Shown one piece after another: positions 8,801 through 14,247 of a stretch of 15,471 nt of DNA. The stretch comes from SIG701 sp045611685 (lineage in GTDB: Bacteria > Bacillota > Clostridia > Oscillospirales > CAG-272), in assembly GCA_045611685.1 (NCBI GenBank), contig JAZKXO010000008.1:1-15471 (forward strand). The letters run 5' to 3'. The notes beneath the pieces were generated by a model that saw only the letters and a program-made list of their open reading frames with translations, made no database searches and was not told the origin of the DNA. The first letter of the stretch is position 1, and each line of letters opens with the position of its first letter. Both the position numbers and the translations under genes were made by a program.

Positions 8801-9380
8801 CGATCTTGAGATCCGCGGCGCGGGCAATCTCCTCGGCGCACAGCAGCACGGGCATATGGAGGCTGTCGGCTACGATCTGTACGTCAAGCTTCTGAACGAA
8901 GCCGTCCTCGAAGAACAGGGCGTGCCCCGGGAGAAAAAGGTGGAATGTGCCGCCGATATGCGCGAGGACGCGTATCTCTCCAAGAATTACATCCCCGGCG
9001 CCCCCCAACGCATGGAAATGTACAAAAAGATCGCCCGTATTGGGGTGTACGAGGATTACGAGGACACGATCGACGAGCTGTGCGATCGCTTCGGCGAGCC
9101 GCCCGGAGCCGCAGTCAGCCTTTGTAAGATCGCCCTCATTCGCTCCCTCGGCGCGAAGGCGGGCATGAAGAAGATAGAAGAGCGTGACGGGGCCATCCGC
9201 CTCGTTCCGGAGATTGTAAACGCGCCGGCTATGACCGCTCTTGCCAACGCATTCCCGAAAGCACAGATCCGTATGGTGCTCGGCGGTGAGCCTGCCCTCG
9301 TCTGCCGCCCGCCGCAGAAATCCGGCGGACGTATGACGGATTTCGCACTCGATCTCTTGACGAAATATCTGTCATTCTGA
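5853..9380 (+). CDS. mfd: Transcription-repair coupling factor
   Basis: DNA translocase that pushes stalled RNA polymerase off damaged template and brings in UvrA. The start is the ATG in TGATG, with GGAG (5841-5844) eight bases upstream; the frame remains open back to 5691 but only inside pth. The 1175 residues match the usual ~1150. In order: UvrB-like N-terminal region with GQFAIRGGIVDVFPP, the RNA polymerase-interacting domain from about residue 512 (VGDLVVHTVYGVGQYMGI), the RecG-like helicase core with Walker A GDVGYGKT (663-670), DEEQ (764-767), TATPIPRT, and QIRGRVGRS (933-941), then the C-terminal TRCF domain that masks the UvrA site. All motifs are intact. Middle of the pth-mfd-foldase operon, a pairing conserved in Bacillota. 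Confidence 0.98.
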   Translation: MNTALLTSVFRENREYETMIGAIRHALDHGRFRAMEATGLSEGAADVFLPALADDFADQCILILSPEEKEAAATASLLQNAGIPAMHFPARDYNFNNVTASHDYEHERLRVLSALIHDPEPVILTATPEAALQITMPQMMLAERTITIDAVTPVDTEKLAERLTASGYTRGELVEGAGQFAIRGGIVDVFPPAANPYRIELFGDEIDRIGTFDVETQRFLDSVDGRIVLPPAREVLLSEETREALIGLIRRHIKKIAVKDGNDRAVETLLGELTAIENNIDVDFADKYLPTVYPDGTCLMDYFSGLIVVRGQQSCEKKAEACEMLLAQTVTDLTETNELAPVKNGTYMRPWDTITGAASLMPLLYLEALGGTGSRANCYNFTTSHIPAYAGNIALLREDIANYVKNGYMTAVVCENEPEAQNLIKTLFDDGLTAASADTLTRDFYDKAGGKTKPIAILTGGFSAGYELLSPKFALLNFSAAQRSARRVRTSHKASKKKKATEAILSYADLEVGDLVVHTVYGVGQYMGIENITVDGTTRDYITIRYAGADKLFLPVDQLDMVSKYIGTGGDTESVKLSKMGGADWTRAKSKAKAATREMAKELIELYARRKRAEGIAFDPDDDMCRQFADSFPYEETEGQMIAIEDIRRDMEAAYPMDRLLCGDVGYGKTEVALRAAFKAVMSGYQVAVLVPTTILAFQHLQTFQSRMRGFPIEIDMLSRFRTPKEQAATLRKLRRGDVDIIIGTHRLISKDVEFSNLGLIIVDEEQRFGVEQKEKLKQIAVGVDVLTLTATPIPRTLNMAMGGIVDMSILEEAPGMRSPVQTYVLEHDDGIITEALRRELRRGGQVFYLINRIEAVYNVAGKLSKELPDARIAVAHGRMDRDELEEIWSDLVKGEIDILVSTTIIETGIDVPNANTLVIENADRYGLSQLHQIRGRVGRSSRRAYAFFTYPKQKQLTEIAEKRLSAIKEYAAFGAGFKIALRDLEIRGAGNLLGAQQHGHMEAVGYDLYVKLLNEAVLEEQGVPREKKVECAADMREDAYLSKNYIPGAPQRMEMYKKIARIGVYEDYEDTIDELCDRFGEPPGAAVSLCKIALIRSLGAKAGMKKIEERDGAIRLVPEIVNAPAMTALANAFPKAQIRMVLGGEPALVCRPPQKSGGRMTDFALDLLTKYLSF

Positions 9381-9413
9381 CATATCACTCTTCCCAGAAA
9401 GGAATTCTCCACC

Positions 9414-10502
9414 GTGAAAACGCTCATCAAAGCCTTGGCACTGATCCTCGCCGCCGCTATGCTGTCAGCCATCGGCGGATGCACGAAAGCGCCCATCGCT
9501 CTCTCATACGGCGAATCCGTGATCACCACCAATATGTACCGATACTGGCTCTCCTCCTACAAAGGAACGTTCCTCTACACCTACACCGATATGACCGACA
9601 CGGATGCGTTCTGGGATTCCGTCCTCTTTGAGAACACGACCGCCGAGGACTACCTGAACGGTGCCGTCCTCGAGAACGTAAAACGGACACTCGTGTGCAT
9701 GGAACTGTTCCGTACGTACGGTCTCACGATGCCCAAGAGCACCGTTGCTGACATCGATTCGTACATCGCCGATCTGACAGAAGCCTACGGCGAAGGTAAC
9801 AAACAAAAGTTTAACCAAACGCTCGCACAGTACGGCGTGAACGCGGATATGCTCCGTGAAATCTATATAGAACAGGCGAAAGCGTCCCTCGTATATAAAT
9901 ATCTCTACGGGAAAGGCGGCCCGAACGCGCTCACGGAAGCGGATCTCGACACGTATTACCGCGAGAACTACGTGCGCGTCCGTCATATCTACGTAAACGA
10001 CACCTACAAATACGTAACCGATGCCGAAGGCTTTTATCAGTACGATGCAAACGGCGCACTTCTCACACGCAATCTGACGGAGGCCGAAAAAGCCGAGAAA
10101 GCCGAAAAGATCGCAGCCATTGAGAAAGCCCTCGCCGAGGGACAGGATTTCAAAACAGTGTACGAAACGTATTCGGAGGATCTCTACTACGTAAACGGCT
10201 ACTACCTCACGAGAGAGACCGATTTTATCGCCGAGGTAATCGATGCAGCATTCGAAATGGAGATCGGTGACACAAAGGCCGTAAAAAGCGACTTCGGCGC
10301 GCACTTTCTCATGCGCCTGCCGCTCGAAGACAACGCATATAACGAGACTGCCAACGCCGATTTCTTCGACGGCTACGGGGAAACGGTTGCAAACGACGAT
10401 TTCATGAAGTTTTTAGACTCTCTTCTGCCCGACGTTACGGTAAACGAGGAAGAAACGAAAAAATACTCCATTCGTGATGCGGCGGTAAATTACTCCATCT
10501 GA
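9414..10502 (+). CDS. Parvulin-type peptidyl-prolyl isomerase lipoprotein (PrsA/SurA-like foldase)
   Basis: Probably a membrane-anchored folding helper for exported proteins. The product has 362 residues, starts with GTG at 9414 (AAAGGAA at 9398-9404, nine bases away) and has a basic-hydrophobic signal peptide ending in a lipobox with Cys23 (AIGGC), so it should be a lipoprotein on the outer face of the membrane. A helical chaperone-like region (30-180) precedes a parvulin-like domain (about 187-300) that runs from VRVRHIYVND to DFGAHFLMRL. A Glu/Lys/Ala-rich helix lies inside that domain. Several parvulin active-site residues are hard to place, so isomerase activity is uncertain and chaperone function alone is possible. 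It lies 33 bases after mfd, and a strong terminator follows. Confidence 0.8.
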   Translation: MKTLIKALALILAAAMLSAIGGCTKAPIALSYGESVITTNMYRYWLSSYKGTFLYTYTDMTDTDAFWDSVLFENTTAEDYLNGAVLENVKRTLVCMELFRTYGLTMPKSTVADIDSYIADLTEAYGEGNKQKFNQTLAQYGVNADMLREIYIEQAKASLVYKYLYGKGGPNALTEADLDTYYRENYVRVRHIYVNDTYKYVTDAEGFYQYDANGALLTRNLTEAEKAEKAEKIAAIEKALAEGQDFKTVYETYSEDLYYVNGYYLTRETDFIAEVIDAAFEMEIGDTKAVKSDFGAHFLMRLPLEDNAYNETANADFFDGYGETVANDDFMKFLDSLLPDVTVNEEETKKYSIRDAAVNYSI

Positions 10503-10583
10503 GCTGCTTATGAACATATGGCAAAGGGAGTGGTCGCATTAATAAGCCGGTAAGTACTGCATTTCGCCGAAATATCAAATATT

Positions 10584-10624
10584 TGGGGCTGTCGCATATA
10601 AATGCGACAGCCCCATTTTTGTTT
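10584..10624 (+). terminator. Rho-independent terminator after the pth-mfd-foldase operon
   Basis: Fourteen-base perfect stem (10584-10597 with 10602-10615), ATAA loop, followed by TTTTTGTTT. The 10503-10583 stretch before it holds no supported gene. Its T run abuts the stop of the convergent superoxide dismutase gene; on the minus strand no T run follows, so use in that direction is doubtful. Confidence 0.95.
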
Positions 10625-11132
10625 ATACCCGCCGGATTTCTCCGCAGGCAATCTTTTCGCCGGCACCGCCTGCCGGCTGCGTTATAAAATCGTCCGCTTT
10701 CGCATGAATCACAACAGTGCGCTCGATAACCTCGGATACGGAAAACCGATCCGTGAGGAATATACTCACGGCATACCCGTCATTGCCAATGAGCGGCGGC
10801 AGATCCCCCGCATGATGCGGATGAGGGCATCCGCCGGGATTATAGTGACTAAGCGTTCCCGGGAACGGATCACCTTGTACTATGCGCGGTGATCCGCACG
10901 ATGTGCCCTCGTGAATATGAAACGCAAAAAACTCCGTGGCACATGCCGACTGACTGTAGGGAAGACCGAAAGCCTCTGCCGCCACCAAGGTGCCTCTTCC
11001 CGTCTGATAAAAATGGACACTGCCCTGCACTTTTGGATGACGGCTACTGCCGATCAAGATGGCGACTGCATCGGGACGGCGGCGGAGAATCCTCGCGATG
11101 CGCCGCGAAAATGTACTGCGAGCCCAATTCAT
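10623..11132 (-). CDS. Cu/Zn superoxide dismutase family protein, no signal peptide
   Basis: Member of the Cu/Zn superoxide dismutase fold family, whose characterised members turn superoxide into oxygen and peroxide. In 169 residues: copper ligands His72 and His74 in FHIHEG, bridging/zinc ligands His96, His104, His107 and Asp110 in SHYNPGGCPHPHHAGD, and His143 in VIHAKADDF. Cys79 and Cys163 can make the usual disulfide. The loop between the second and third zinc His is much shorter than in eukaryotic SOD1, and the residue at the place of the substrate-guiding Arg143 appears to be Lys160 (GEKIACG). The N-terminus is basic, not a signal peptide, so the protein should be cytoplasmic, unlike most bacterial Cu/Zn enzymes. 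GGAGG (11143-11147) precedes the ATG. I see no convincing promoter in 11148-11260. Activity is inferred from ligands only. Confidence 0.85.
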   Translation of the reverse strand: MNWARSTFSRRIARILRRRPDAVAILIGSSRHPKVQGSVHFYQTGRGTLVAAEAFGLPYSQSACATEFFAFHIHEGTSCGSPRIVQGDPFPGTLSHYNPGGCPHPHHAGDLPPLIGNDGYAVSIFLTDRFSVSEVIERTVVIHAKADDFITQPAGGAGEKIACGEIRRV

Positions 11133-11271
11133 ATACCTTTTTCCTCCAAAATTTTTCTAAATCATTGCAGTATATGCACAAGTCCCTTTGCGTGCGCTCC
11201 GAAAAACGGCGTATAAAGCATCGTTCACAATATATTTACAAGCGAATGGATTTTGCCGCGCGCATTCTCAC

Positions 11272-11300
11272 TTGACCAAGAAGTCTTCTTCATATATAAT
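11272..11300 (+). promoter_or_regulatory. Promoter of the DUF1538/P-II operon
   Basis: TTGACC (11272-11277), 17-base spacer, TATAAT (11295-11300). Transcription should start near 11307, only ~24 bases before the start codon, leaving no room for a leader riboswitch, so any control is at this promoter or after translation. Confidence 0.88.
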
Positions 11301-11330
11301 TATATATAGTATGTCTCGGGAGGTTTGTTC

Positions 11331-12854
11331 GTGCGAAAATTATTGAAAGCAAAAATCAGCGAATCCGTCTCTGCCGTTTTGCCGATCTCCGTCGTCGTCG
11401 TGGCACTCGGTATTGCCCTCGGCGTTTCCACGCCGATCGTTACGCTCTTCCTCGTCGGCGCGTTTATGCTGATTTTCGGCATGGGCCTATTTACACTGGG
11501 CGCGGATATGTCCATGATCGTGATCGGTGATAAAATCGGTTCGACGTTGACAAAATCCCGTTCTTTGCCGCTCATATCCGTCGTTACGTTTCTCATCGGC
11601 GTGTTCGTTACCATCGCCGAGCCGGATCTGACCGTTTTGGCCGAGCAGGTCTCGGGCCCCACGACCCCCGCCGCCCTTATCGTCGGGACGGTCGCTTTGG
11701 GCGTGGGCATCTTCCTTGTGATTGCGGTCCTTCGCACGTTTCTCCACGTAAAACTCTCCCATCTCCTGATCGTTTTTTATGCTATCGTATTTGCAATAGC
11801 CGCATTTACCTCAAAGGATTATCTGGCGCTCGCTTTTGACTCCGGCGGCGTTACGACCGGTGTCATTACGGTTCCGTTCATTCTGGCACTCGGCAAAGGT
11901 TTCTCTGCCGTCCGCGCCGATAAAGATTCCCGCGACGACAGCTTCGGCATGGTAGCGCTCGCTTCCGTCGGACCGATTCTCGCCGTACTGATTCTTGGAC
12001 TTTTCTCAAAGACGCCCCCGGATGCTACCCTTGCGGGTACGATCTCCGACGACATGGTACTCAATTCCCGCGATCTGTTCGCGCTGTTCGGCGAAGCGCT
12101 GCCCCACTACGCGGTAGAGGTTGCGGTGGCAATTTTACCGATCGTAGTGCTCTTCCTTATCTTCCAGGTAACGAAGATCCGCATGGCGATCAGCGAACTG
12201 ATCCGTATTTTCGTCGGTCTTTTGTACACATATGCAGGCTTGGTCATTTTCTTAACCGGCGTAAACGTAGGCTTTTTGCCTGTCGGCAATCTCATCGGCC
12301 ACGAACTTGCACTCCAGCCGTTTAACTGGGTGCTCATTCCGCTTGGGCTTCTTATCGGTTACTTTATCGTATCCGCGGAGCCTGCTGTGCACGTCCTCAA
12401 CAATCAAGTTGAAGAAATCACAGGCGGCGTCGTTTCCCGACGTGCTATGATGATCTGTATGTCCGTCGGCGTATCCGTATCCGTTGCGCTCGCTATGGTG
12501 CGGGTTGTCACCGGCATGAGCATCTGGTACCTCATTATCCCCGGTTATCTGATTGCGCTCGTACTTACCAAGTTCGTTCCGCCCATCTTCACCGGTATCG
12601 CCTTTGACTCGGGCGGAGTTGCATCCGGTCCTATGACGGCCACGTTTCTCCTGCCCCTCGCCATGGGCGCGTGTGACGCCCTTCCCCACGGCAACGTTTT
12701 GACCGATGCGTTCGGTGTCGTCGCGATGGTTGCCATGACGCCGCTTATTGCGATTCAGATCATGGGTCTCATCTACAAGATCAAGACGGCGAAGACCGCA
12801 AGCACCGAGGCCTACACAGACAACTACGAAATCATCGAACTCTCGCTCGTTTGA
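11331..12854 (+). CDS. Duplicated DUF1538 integral membrane protein (probable cation/proton antiporter)
   Basis: Polytopic membrane protein made of two DUF1538 copies. The GTG at 11331 is chosen because GGGAGG (11318-11323) is seven bases away; the TTG at 11325 is too close. The 507 residues contain about a dozen hydrophobic segments. The two halves repeat with a period of 253-256 residues: AEPDL (96-100) and AEPAV (349-353); AFDSGGVTTGVIT (168-180) and AFDSGGVASGPMT (424-436); FGMVALASVGPILAVLILGL (205-224) and FGVVAMVAMTPLIAIQIMGL (461-480). The conserved Asp-Ser-Gly-Gly and Ala-Glu-Pro motifs inside membrane segments look like a transport core. From memory, a two-subunit DUF1538 pair (UmpAB, Halomonas) was reported as a Na+(Li+,K+)/H+ antiporter; here both halves are in one chain. 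The P-II-like gene follows after 19 bases. Family certain, ion unknown. Confidence 0.85.
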   Translation: MRKLLKAKISESVSAVLPISVVVVALGIALGVSTPIVTLFLVGAFMLIFGMGLFTLGADMSMIVIGDKIGSTLTKSRSLPLISVVTFLIGVFVTIAEPDLTVLAEQVSGPTTPAALIVGTVALGVGIFLVIAVLRTFLHVKLSHLLIVFYAIVFAIAAFTSKDYLALAFDSGGVTTGVITVPFILALGKGFSAVRADKDSRDDSFGMVALASVGPILAVLILGLFSKTPPDATLAGTISDDMVLNSRDLFALFGEALPHYAVEVAVAILPIVVLFLIFQVTKIRMAISELIRIFVGLLYTYAGLVIFLTGVNVGFLPVGNLIGHELALQPFNWVLIPLGLLIGYFIVSAEPAVHVLNNQVEEITGGVVSRRAMMICMSVGVSVSVALAMVRVVTGMSIWYLIIPGYLIALVLTKFVPPIFTGIAFDSGGVASGPMTATFLLPLAMGACDALPHGNVLTDAFGVVAMVAMTPLIAIQIMGLIYKIKTAKTASTEAYTDNYEIIELSLV

Positions 12855-12873
12855 AGACAGGAGGAGATTACTG

Positions 12874-13599
12874 ATGAAGAAAAATGAATATCCGCTTTCC
12901 CTCGCGGTTACGATCGTAGACCGCGGTCAGGCAAAAAAGGTTCTCTCCATCTATAAAGCGATGGGCATCTCCGCATGGATGAACATTTTCGGCAGAGGGA
13001 CTGCAACGAGCGAGATTCTCCAGTATCTCGGACTCGGTGAGACGGAGCGCGATGTACAGTTCGCCCTTATGCCCCGCAGTATGGTGCCCGTCCTGTTCAC
13101 CCAGATGAAGGAACGATTCTCACTCGATAAACCCGGTCGGGGCATCGCCTTTACCATCCCGCTCAGCAGTATTGCCGGCAGACGCTCCCTCGAAAGAATC
13201 ACAGCGCCTGCCAAAAATCAACAAAAGGCCAAGGAGGCTCCCGCCATGGAAGAAATGAAATCTGCAAATTACGAATACAGTCTCATCGTTACCATTCTGA
13301 ACAGCGGATCCGCCGAAACCGTTATGGAAGCCGCTACGAAGGCAGGCGCCGGCGGCGGCACGGTTCTCCACGGACTCGGTCTCAACGCCAAGAACGCCGA
13401 GAAATTCTTTGGGTTCACCATTCAGGCGGAAAAGGATATGCTGCTCATCGTAGCACGCACCGCAGAGAAAGACACGATCATGCGTGCCATCGCGGAAGCG
13501 GAGGATATGACCGCCGAGGGACGCGGCATGACCTTCTCCCTCCCCGTCGACAGTCTCGCCGGCATCACGCGTATGATGCAGACGGAGACTGCAGAATAA
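12874..13599 (+). CDS. Tandem P-II-like regulatory protein
   Basis: Two P-II (GlnB)-like ferredoxin-fold domains in one 241-residue chain, probably a small-molecule-sensing regulator of the DUF1538 protein encoded 19 bases upstream. AGGAGG (12859-12864) lies nine bases before the ATG. Domain 1 (about 6-106) and domain 2 (about 132-235) align at an offset of 127-128 residues: SLAVTIVDRG against SLIVTILNSG, and GRGIAFTIPLSSIAG against GRGMTFSLPVDSLAG. Domain 2 keeps the GGGTVLHG and EKFFGFTIQAEKD pattern; domain 1 has SAWMNIFGRG and GETERDV instead, so the halves have diverged. The T-loop region is shorter than in classical GlnB and I do not see its uridylylated-Tyr motif. A Lys/Ala-rich linker (107-130) joins them, and a strong ribosome binding site with an in-frame ATG (residue 125) sits in that linker. 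The ligand is unknown. Confidence 0.85.
   Translation: MKKNEYPLSLAVTIVDRGQAKKVLSIYKAMGISAWMNIFGRGTATSEILQYLGLGETERDVQFALMPRSMVPVLFTQMKERFSLDKPGRGIAFTIPLSSIAGRRSLERITAPAKNQQKAKEAPAMEEMKSANYEYSLIVTILNSGSAETVMEAATKAGAGGGTVLHGLGLNAKNAEKFFGFTIQAEKDMLLIVARTAEKDTIMRAIAEAEDMTAEGRGMTFSLPVDSLAGITRMMQTETAE
13231..13248 (+). promoter_or_regulatory. Internal ribosome binding site and ATG at the P-II domain junction
   Basis: AAGGAGG (13231-13237), eight bases, then ATG (13246-13248) in frame at codon 125 of the tandem P-II gene. Starting here would give a 117-residue protein that is the second P-II domain almost exactly. The Shine-Dalgarno is as good as any in the window. It may be used, or it may be a relic of a fusion of two former genes. 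Confidence 0.6.
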
Positions 13600-13603
13600 A
13601 CGA

Positions 13604-13636
13604 AAAAAGGCAGGTGCTTTCGCACCTGCCTTTTTG
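13604..13636 (+). terminator. Bidirectional Rho-independent terminator between P-II and desulfoferrodoxin genes
   Basis: Stem 13604-13617 with 13622-13635 (nine GC-rich pairs plus five A-T pairs), TTTC loop. The T run on one side and A run on the other make it work for both convergent genes; it starts five bases after the P-II stop and ends about ten bases beyond the desulfoferrodoxin stop. Confidence 0.94.
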
Positions 13637-13644
13637 ATACACGC

Positions 13645-14016
13645 TTATGCCATCCAGAGTCCGTGGAGATTGCAGTACGCGAGTACGCGAACGATCGTCT
13701 CACCCTCGCCGAGAAGGAAGGTTGCCTTGGGCGCTTCTCCAGATGCGAGATGTCGGATCTGCACGCCCTTCTCCGTTTCAAGGGCGATCCAGGAAATGTT
13801 GTGCTCTGCTGTCATCGGATGCTCGACGGAACCAACCGTTACCGTTACAACTCCTTCTTTAACCTCAACAACCGGCACGTGCTTTTCCGTTGCCGCATCC
13901 GTCGTATTGGGAACAAGTTCCGTCATAGGAGCGCCGCAGCAAACGACCGGCACGCCCGAGTCCTCCAGCTTCGTTACGATATTGCCGCAATGCTTACAGA
14001 TGTAGTACTTCTTCAT
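13645..14016 (-). CDS. dfx: Desulfoferrodoxin (2Fe superoxide reductase)
   Basis: Anaerobe-type enzyme that reduces superoxide to peroxide without making oxygen, with electrons usually from rubredoxin. The 123-residue product has both iron sites: the N-terminal desulforedoxin FeCys4 centre (Cys7, Cys10, Cys26, Cys27) and the catalytic Fe(His4Cys) centre (His46, His66, His72, Cys115, His118). Glu44 and Lys45 in TEKHVP are the conserved residues that steer superoxide to the iron. Length is normal for 2Fe enzymes (~125). The ribosome binding site is weak (AGAGAG about ten bases from the ATG). It is a single-gene unit with a near-perfect promoter and a PerR/Fur-like inverted repeat over its start, and it shares a terminator with the convergent P-II gene. 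Confidence 0.97.
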   Translation of the reverse strand: MKKYYICKHCGNIVTKLEDSGVPVVCCGAPMTELVPNTTDAATEKHVPVVEVKEGVVTVTVGSVEHPMTAEHNISWIALETEKGVQIRHLASGEAPKATFLLGEGETIVRVLAYCNLHGLWMA

Positions 14017-14063
14017 AAATGTATCTCTCTTTCGTTAATTTATATTTTTAATTCAAATAGAGT

Positions 14064-14078
14064 TTAGAATTATTCTAT
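14064..14078 (-). promoter_or_regulatory. PerR/Fur-like 7-1-7 operator of the desulfoferrodoxin gene
   Basis: TTAGAAT-T-ATTCTAT, whose inner 13 bases are a perfect inverted repeat. The layout is that of Fur-superfamily boxes (PerR consensus TTATAATnATTATAA). It covers about +4 to +18 of the predicted transcript, a repressing position. A second pair of arms, AAATAGA (14055-14061) and TCTATTT (14074-14080), overlaps it. Which regulator binds is inferred from the gene controlled. Confidence 0.55.
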
Positions 14079-14088
14079 TTCTAATTAT

Positions 14089-14117
14089 ATTATACAGTAC
14101 GTAAAATATATTGTCAA
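14089..14117 (-). promoter_or_regulatory. Promoter of the desulfoferrodoxin gene
   Basis: Minus-strand TTGACA (14112-14117), 17-base spacer, TATAAT (14089-14094): both hexamers match the consensus. Start expected near 14082, inside or next to the 7-1-7 repeat. A promoter this strong with a weak ribosome binding site fits a repressed, inducible gene. Confidence 0.92.
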
Positions 14118-14153
14118 TAGGTTTTCTAAAAAATTTTTATCTTTTTCGGAACC

Positions 14154-14182
14154 TTGACAGAAGATACGGACTATGATACAAT
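14154..14182 (+). promoter_or_regulatory. Promoter of the cation diffusion facilitator gene
   Basis: TTGACA (14154-14159), 17-base spacer, TACAAT (14177-14182), with TGA just before the -10 (extended -10). Start expected near 14189, about six bases before the leader hairpin. It diverges from the desulfoferrodoxin promoter; the two -35 elements are 36 bases apart. Confidence 0.88.
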
Positions 14183-14194
14183 AAGGAAAACTGC

Positions 14195-14218
14195 AAAGAC
14201 GCACCGTGCGTCTTTTTT
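14195..14218 (+). terminator. Terminator-like hairpin in the leader of the cation diffusion facilitator gene
   Basis: AAAGACGCA (14195-14203) pairs perfectly with TGCGTCTTT (14207-14215) around a CCG loop and is followed by further T (14216-14218), an intrinsic terminator shape. No plus-strand gene ends upstream, so the hairpin sits between the promoter and the gene it should express. It may attenuate the gene or only shape the 5' end of the message. Confidence 0.55.
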
Positions 14219-14247
14219 ATTACATACCGTTTCTATGGAGACACACT

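Noticed and set aside
10510..10553. Two tiny open frames (10 and 11 codons) between the foldase gene and its terminator
   Set aside because: Too short, no good ribosome binding site for either, and no recognisable peptide.
10602..10892. Plus-strand open frame opposite the SOD gene
   Set aside because: It starts inside the terminator stem and is antisense to a gene with clear metal-ligand motifs.
11325..11330. TTG as start of the DUF1538 gene
   Set aside because: Only one base from the GGGAGG ribosome binding site; GTG at 11331 has proper spacing.
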